From JACMLD01 sp038229695 (lineage in GTDB: Bacteria > Bacteroidota > Bacteroidia > Chitinophagales > Chitinophagaceae), in NCBI GenBank assembly GCA_038229695.1, contig JBBROE010000002.1, positions 1 through 64,000 on the forward strand: a stretch of DNA of 64,000 bases, in the 5' to 3' direction. The translations under genes and the position numbers were made by a program. Below the pieces are notes generated by a model. It saw nothing but the letters and a program-made list of their open reading frames with translations, was not told where the DNA came from and ran no database searches. Of this stretch, positions 60,837-64,000 are shown in pieces; positions within the stretch are counted from its first letter, which is position 1, and every line of letters begins with the position of its first letter.

Positions 60837-62846
60837 TTATTGATTTATCATTGCAAGAGCAGGTGCCGTCCATACGTTGCTTTCTTTCAGCAAAGTGACC
60901 AGTTCTTCGACGGCAATGTCGCTGTTTACATTTCTTTTTACCACTTCTTTTCCCCGGTAAAGTGTAATCTTACCCGGGCCACTGCCCACGTAGCCAAAAT
61001 CGGCATCCGCCATTTCTCCCGGACCGTTAACGATACAGCCCATGATGGCTATCTTAACGCCTTTTAAATGATTAGTCACCGACCGGATGCGCGCAGTGGT
61101 TTCCTGCAGATCGAACAGCGTTCTTCCGCAACTCGGGCAACTGATATATTCTGTTTTTGAAATGCGCGTTCGCGTCGCCTGTAAAATGGAAAAGGAGGTA
61201 TTGTTGATGAACTGGTGGTTGTCCCTGGTCTCCAGGTAGGTGCGGCCGGTCACCTTGCTGTTATTGAATTTCGCCGGATCATTCATCAGCCATATCCCAT
61301 CCCCCATACCGTCAAGGAGCAGGGCTCCTGCTTCGGATGAAAAATGAATCAGCTGCCCGTCAACTGTATTGGCTTTGCTCTCCACGCATAAAATAACGGG
61401 GCAGCTGATGCCTTTATGCATCAGCTCAATAATAAAACGCCGCACGGACGCCATGGCGTACCGGTGAGACGACGAGCAGCAAAGTACGATACCCGTCCAG
61501 TCGGTGATCATTTCCGCCAGTTGCATAGCCTGGTCACCTGCAGTATCCACGGCAACAAAAAGCTCCGCTGCGCCCTGCCGGCCTGAGGCCAGCAGTTCCC
61601 CGGCAGTGAAAAGGGGAACAGCATTACTGTTGCTGCCCGCCTGCTGCCACGCGGAATGGTCAGCTACTATCTTCAATGTACCCGGCAGGGCAAAGCCCGG
61701 AATTTGTTTTGCCGTGTAGATAAAATCTGCGGCCGCATCAGCAATATGCCACTTGTCGGTACCTGCATCATAAGTATAGCCGATGCCGCGCAGATCGCCA
61801 GGTTGAATGTTATTGTTGTGCATGAAATCCGTTACTACCACCGGCACCTGTTTTCCGCCGGAATTGCCTACTGCTGCAGTCTTTCTCCTTGCATAAGAAA
61901 ACGGCGAATACGGCAGCTGTTGTACGGGTACAATTTCTCGTTCATCCGGCGCCGCCTCAGTCCTGGCCGAATAGCGGTTCACCAGGTCCTGGCAAACCGG
62001 AATCTCAAATTCGGGATCTTCGGTCAGGGATACCCGTATGGTGTCTCCCAGCCCGTCTTCAAGGAGGGAGCCGATCCCGATGGCCGATTTGATGCGCCCG
62101 TCTTCGCCATCACCCGCTTCTGTAACACCAAGGTGAAGGGGATAACATACCCCGAACTCTTTCTCCATCACCTGTACCAGCAGGCGGTAGGCCTGCACCA
62201 TCACCTGCGGGTTGCTGCTTTTCATACTCAGCACGATGTTATGGTAACTTTCTGCCCTGGCAATCCGCAGGAATTCCATCGCGCTTTCCACCATGCCGTT
62301 TGCGGTGTCGCCATAACGGCTCATGATCCGGTCGCTCAGCGACCCGTGATTGGTGCCAATGCGCATGGCTGTGCCGTATTCTTTACATATCCTGATGAGT
62401 GGCGTAAATCTTTCTCTGATGCGATCGATCTCCTCCGCATACTCCCCATCGGTATAATCGATCTGCTCAAATTTTTTCTTGTCCACATAATTGCCGGGGT
62501 TCACCCTCACTTTTTCAACAATACGGGCTGCAATCTCGGCGGCATTCGGGGTGAAGTGGATATCGGCCACCAGCGGTGTCGTATACCCGCGGCGGCGCAA
62601 TTCTTTCTTGATGGCCAGTAAGTTTTCGGCCTCATTTTTACTGGGGGCGGTGATCCGCACCAGCTCCGCACCCGCCTCGATGCACCGGATGGATTGTTCC
62701 ACCGTTGCCAGCGTATCCATGGTATTGGTGGTAGTCATCGTCTGGATGCGGACAGGGTGACCATTTCCCAGCAGCAACCCCCCTACATTTACTTCGAGCG
62801 TAGGGAGCCGGCGCGGGCTGGTGAGCGAGGGACAATAGTACTGCAT
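60837..62846 (-). CDS. ispG: 4-hydroxy-3-methylbut-2-enyl-diphosphate synthase IspG (long form)
   Basis: The product has 669 residues, far longer than E. coli IspG, because a middle domain is inserted as in other Bacteroidota and in plants. The N-terminal TIM barrel has VNVGGLLLGNGHPVRIQTMTTT and VRVNPGNYVDKKKFEQIDY, and the C-terminal Fe-S domain has SCPSCGRTLFDLQ and IAIMGCIVNGPGEMADADFGYVG with three Cys. IspG makes HMBPP in the non-mevalonate isoprenoid pathway. It heads the leftward operon with the aldose epimerase. Confidence 0.97.
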   Translation of the reverse strand: MQYYCPSLTSPRRLPTLEVNVGGLLLGNGHPVRIQTMTTTNTMDTLATVEQSIRCIEAGAELVRITAPSKNEAENLLAIKKELRRRGYTTPLVADIHFTPNAAEIAARIVEKVRVNPGNYVDKKKFEQIDYTDGEYAEEIDRIRERFTPLIRICKEYGTAMRIGTNHGSLSDRIMSRYGDTANGMVESAMEFLRIARAESYHNIVLSMKSSNPQVMVQAYRLLVQVMEKEFGVCYPLHLGVTEAGDGEDGRIKSAIGIGSLLEDGLGDTIRVSLTEDPEFEIPVCQDLVNRYSARTEAAPDEREIVPVQQLPYSPFSYARRKTAAVGNSGGKQVPVVVTDFMHNNNIQPGDLRGIGYTYDAGTDKWHIADAAADFIYTAKQIPGFALPGTLKIVADHSAWQQAGSNSNAVPLFTAGELLASGRQGAAELFVAVDTAGDQAMQLAEMITDWTGIVLCCSSSHRYAMASVRRFIIELMHKGISCPVILCVESKANTVDGQLIHFSSEAGALLLDGMGDGIWLMNDPAKFNNSKVTGRTYLETRDNHQFINNTSFSILQATRTRISKTEYISCPSCGRTLFDLQETTARIRSVTNHLKGVKIAIMGCIVNGPGEMADADFGYVGSGPGKITLYRGKEVVKRNVNSDIAVEELVTLLKESNVWTAPALAMINQ

Positions 62847-63057
62847 GGTCAGGAACGATTAGATAAATTTCCCCTGTTGTAGGGCGTTACAAAACTAACA
62901 AACCTTGCCGGCAGATGGGTAATAATTATATGTGAAGCTTTGGCAGGACATGCCTGGTTGCAGTGTAAGACCGCTCCCGCGAGGGAACGCCACACTTGTT
63001 TAACCCCACCCGGATTTTTTGGTACTGATTACAGCGCGCTTGCCTTATTTTTAAAAA

Positions 63058-64000
63058 ATGAAATACCTGTTGCTTATCGCCCTGCTGCCGATCCGACTCG
63101 CCGCCCAGCCCTTTACCCCGAAAGAGGTTACCCACTGGAAAGAACAATCCCGGCACGTGACCATCATGCGGGACAACTGGGGTATCCCGCATATCTATGG
63201 CAAGACTGATGCAGATGCCGTGTTCGGCCTGCTGTACGCACAATGTGAAGACGACTTTCCCCGCGTGGAAATGAATTATATCGAAAAGCTCGGCTGGATG
63301 GCGGAAATAAAAGGCAGGAGCGCCGTGTACGGCGATTTATTGATCCGGCTGGTGATCGATTCCGCCGATGCCATAGCAGATTTTAAAAAATGCCCGGCCT
63401 GGCTGCAGCAACTGATGTATGCCTATGCGGATGGCATCAATTTTTACCTGTACAGCCATCCTGCAGTGAAACCGGCCCTGCTTAGCCGCTTCCAGCCCTG
63501 GTACCCGCTGCTGTGGACCGATGGCAGCATCGGCGCCATCAGCACCGCGGGGGTAACCGAAAAGGAATTAAAAGATTTCTACACCGGCCAGCCGGAAATT
63601 GCCCGGTCCGCAATCCCCGATCCCGATCCCACCGGTTCTAACGGATTCGCTTTCGCACCTTCCATAACGACAACGCACAACGCTATTTTGTACATCAACC
63701 CCCATGTTTCCTTTTATTTCCGGCCGGAAGTGCATATGGTCAGCGAAGAAGGGCTAAATGCCTACGGCGCGGTGACCTGGGGACAATTTTTTATCTACCA
63801 GGGCTTCAATGAACACTGTGGGTGGATGCATACTTCCAACAATGTGGACATCGCTGATTTATATGCTGAAAAAATCTCCCATAAAGACAATCATTTTGTT
63901 TACAGGTACGACAACCACCAGCTCCCTGTCCTGGAAAAGAAAATTCCCATCCGCTACAAGGCTGGAAATAAATTGGAGGAGATGACCGTCAACGCGCTGT
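63058..64000 (+). CDS. Penicillin acylase family protein, 5' part only
   Basis: About 314 codons lie in the window; the gene runs past the right edge. A signal peptide (MKYLLLIALLPIRLAAQ) is followed by the alpha-chain pattern VTIMRDNWGIPHIYGKTDADAVFGLLYAQCEDD. The autocatalytic cleavage site is at Ser194 in PTGSNGFAFAP, giving the N-terminal nucleophile of the beta chain, and ILYINPHVSFYFRPEVHM follows. Members cleave amides such as penicillins or acyl-homoserine lactones in the periplasm; the substrate is unknown here. Confidence 0.92.
   Translation, partial: MKYLLLIALLPIRLAAQPFTPKEVTHWKEQSRHVTIMRDNWGIPHIYGKTDADAVFGLLYAQCEDDFPRVEMNYIEKLGWMAEIKGRSAVYGDLLIRLVIDSADAIADFKKCPAWLQQLMYAYADGINFYLYSHPAVKPALLSRFQPWYPLLWTDGSIGAISTAGVTEKELKDFYTGQPEIARSAIPDPDPTGSNGFAFAPSITTTHNAILYINPHVSFYFRPEVHMVSEEGLNAYGAVTWGQFFIYQGFNEHCGWMHTSNNVDIADLYAEKISHKDNHFVYRYDNHQLPVLEKKIPIRYKAGNKLEEMTVNAL

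Noticed and set aside
60837..62846. IspG as a gene fusion because of its 669 residues
   Set aside because: The long form with a middle insertion is the normal IspG of Bacteroidota and plants.

Overview
The window is a chromosomal segment of a Bacteroidota bacterium, most likely a Chitinophagaceae-type member (inference). Support comes from GldA, a fused 2-oxoacid:ferredoxin oxidoreductase alpha chain, the very long IspG, Bacteroidota-type promoters (TTTG-N20-TAnnTTTG) ahead of rpoN and other genes, many short secreted proteins and lipoproteins, and little use of Shine-Dalgarno sites. No rRNA, tRNA, CRISPR array, transposase or phage gene was recognised.

Region 1 (1-16724) is the most distinctive part: two divergent operons for oxidative sugar/glycoside breakdown. 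The leftward operon encodes a Gfo/Idh/MocA oxidoreductase, a TIM-barrel sugar isomerase/epimerase, a lipoprotein cytochrome c, a DUF1080 (3-keto-glycoside hydrolase/lyase type) lipoprotein and a ThuA-like protein, ends in an intrinsic terminator, and is followed by the start of another Tat-exported protein. The rightward operon encodes an MFS sugar transporter, a Tat-exported hydroxypyruvate-isomerase-like TIM barrel, five tandem GMC-family FAD oxidoreductases and one Tat lipoprotein of the gluconate 2-dehydrogenase subunit 3 family. The parts match the catalytic/cytochrome/small-subunit layout of glucoside 3-dehydrogenases, but with five different catalytic chains for one exported partner.

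Region 2 (16879-33454) holds unrelated housekeeping and envelope genes: an SPFH protein, GH25 lysozyme, radical SAM/SPASM protein, DinB and MarR proteins, a GH10-like lipoprotein-type hydrolase, a DegT aminotransferase, RpoN, a PAP2-like membrane protein, an L,D-transpeptidase, an AI-2E family permease, a methyltransferase, a fructosamine-kinase-like protein, an Ldh_2 dehydrogenase and TadA.

Region 3 (33566-45300) has KorA (no KorB beside it), PheS, GldA, an MHS-type MFS transporter, two beta-carbonic anhydrases, a SulP anion transporter whose reading frame is broken by one missing base, and acetyl-CoA synthetase. A 415-base stretch without a gene (45301-45715) carries one strong terminator-like structure.

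Region 4 (45716-64000) has a PlsC-type acyltransferase, a YkuD L,D-transpeptidase, an ECF sigma/anti-sigma/beta-barrel unit, Kbl, RidA, TsaB, an ArsR-type regulator with a metallo-beta-lactamase/double-rhodanese protein, and a leftward run of IspG, aldose epimerase, lipoprotein, NadB and LpxL-type acyltransferase; a penicillin-acylase-family gene runs off the right edge. A roughly 55-65 base intergenic repeat occurs three times (213-270, 3476-3540, 32935-33000).
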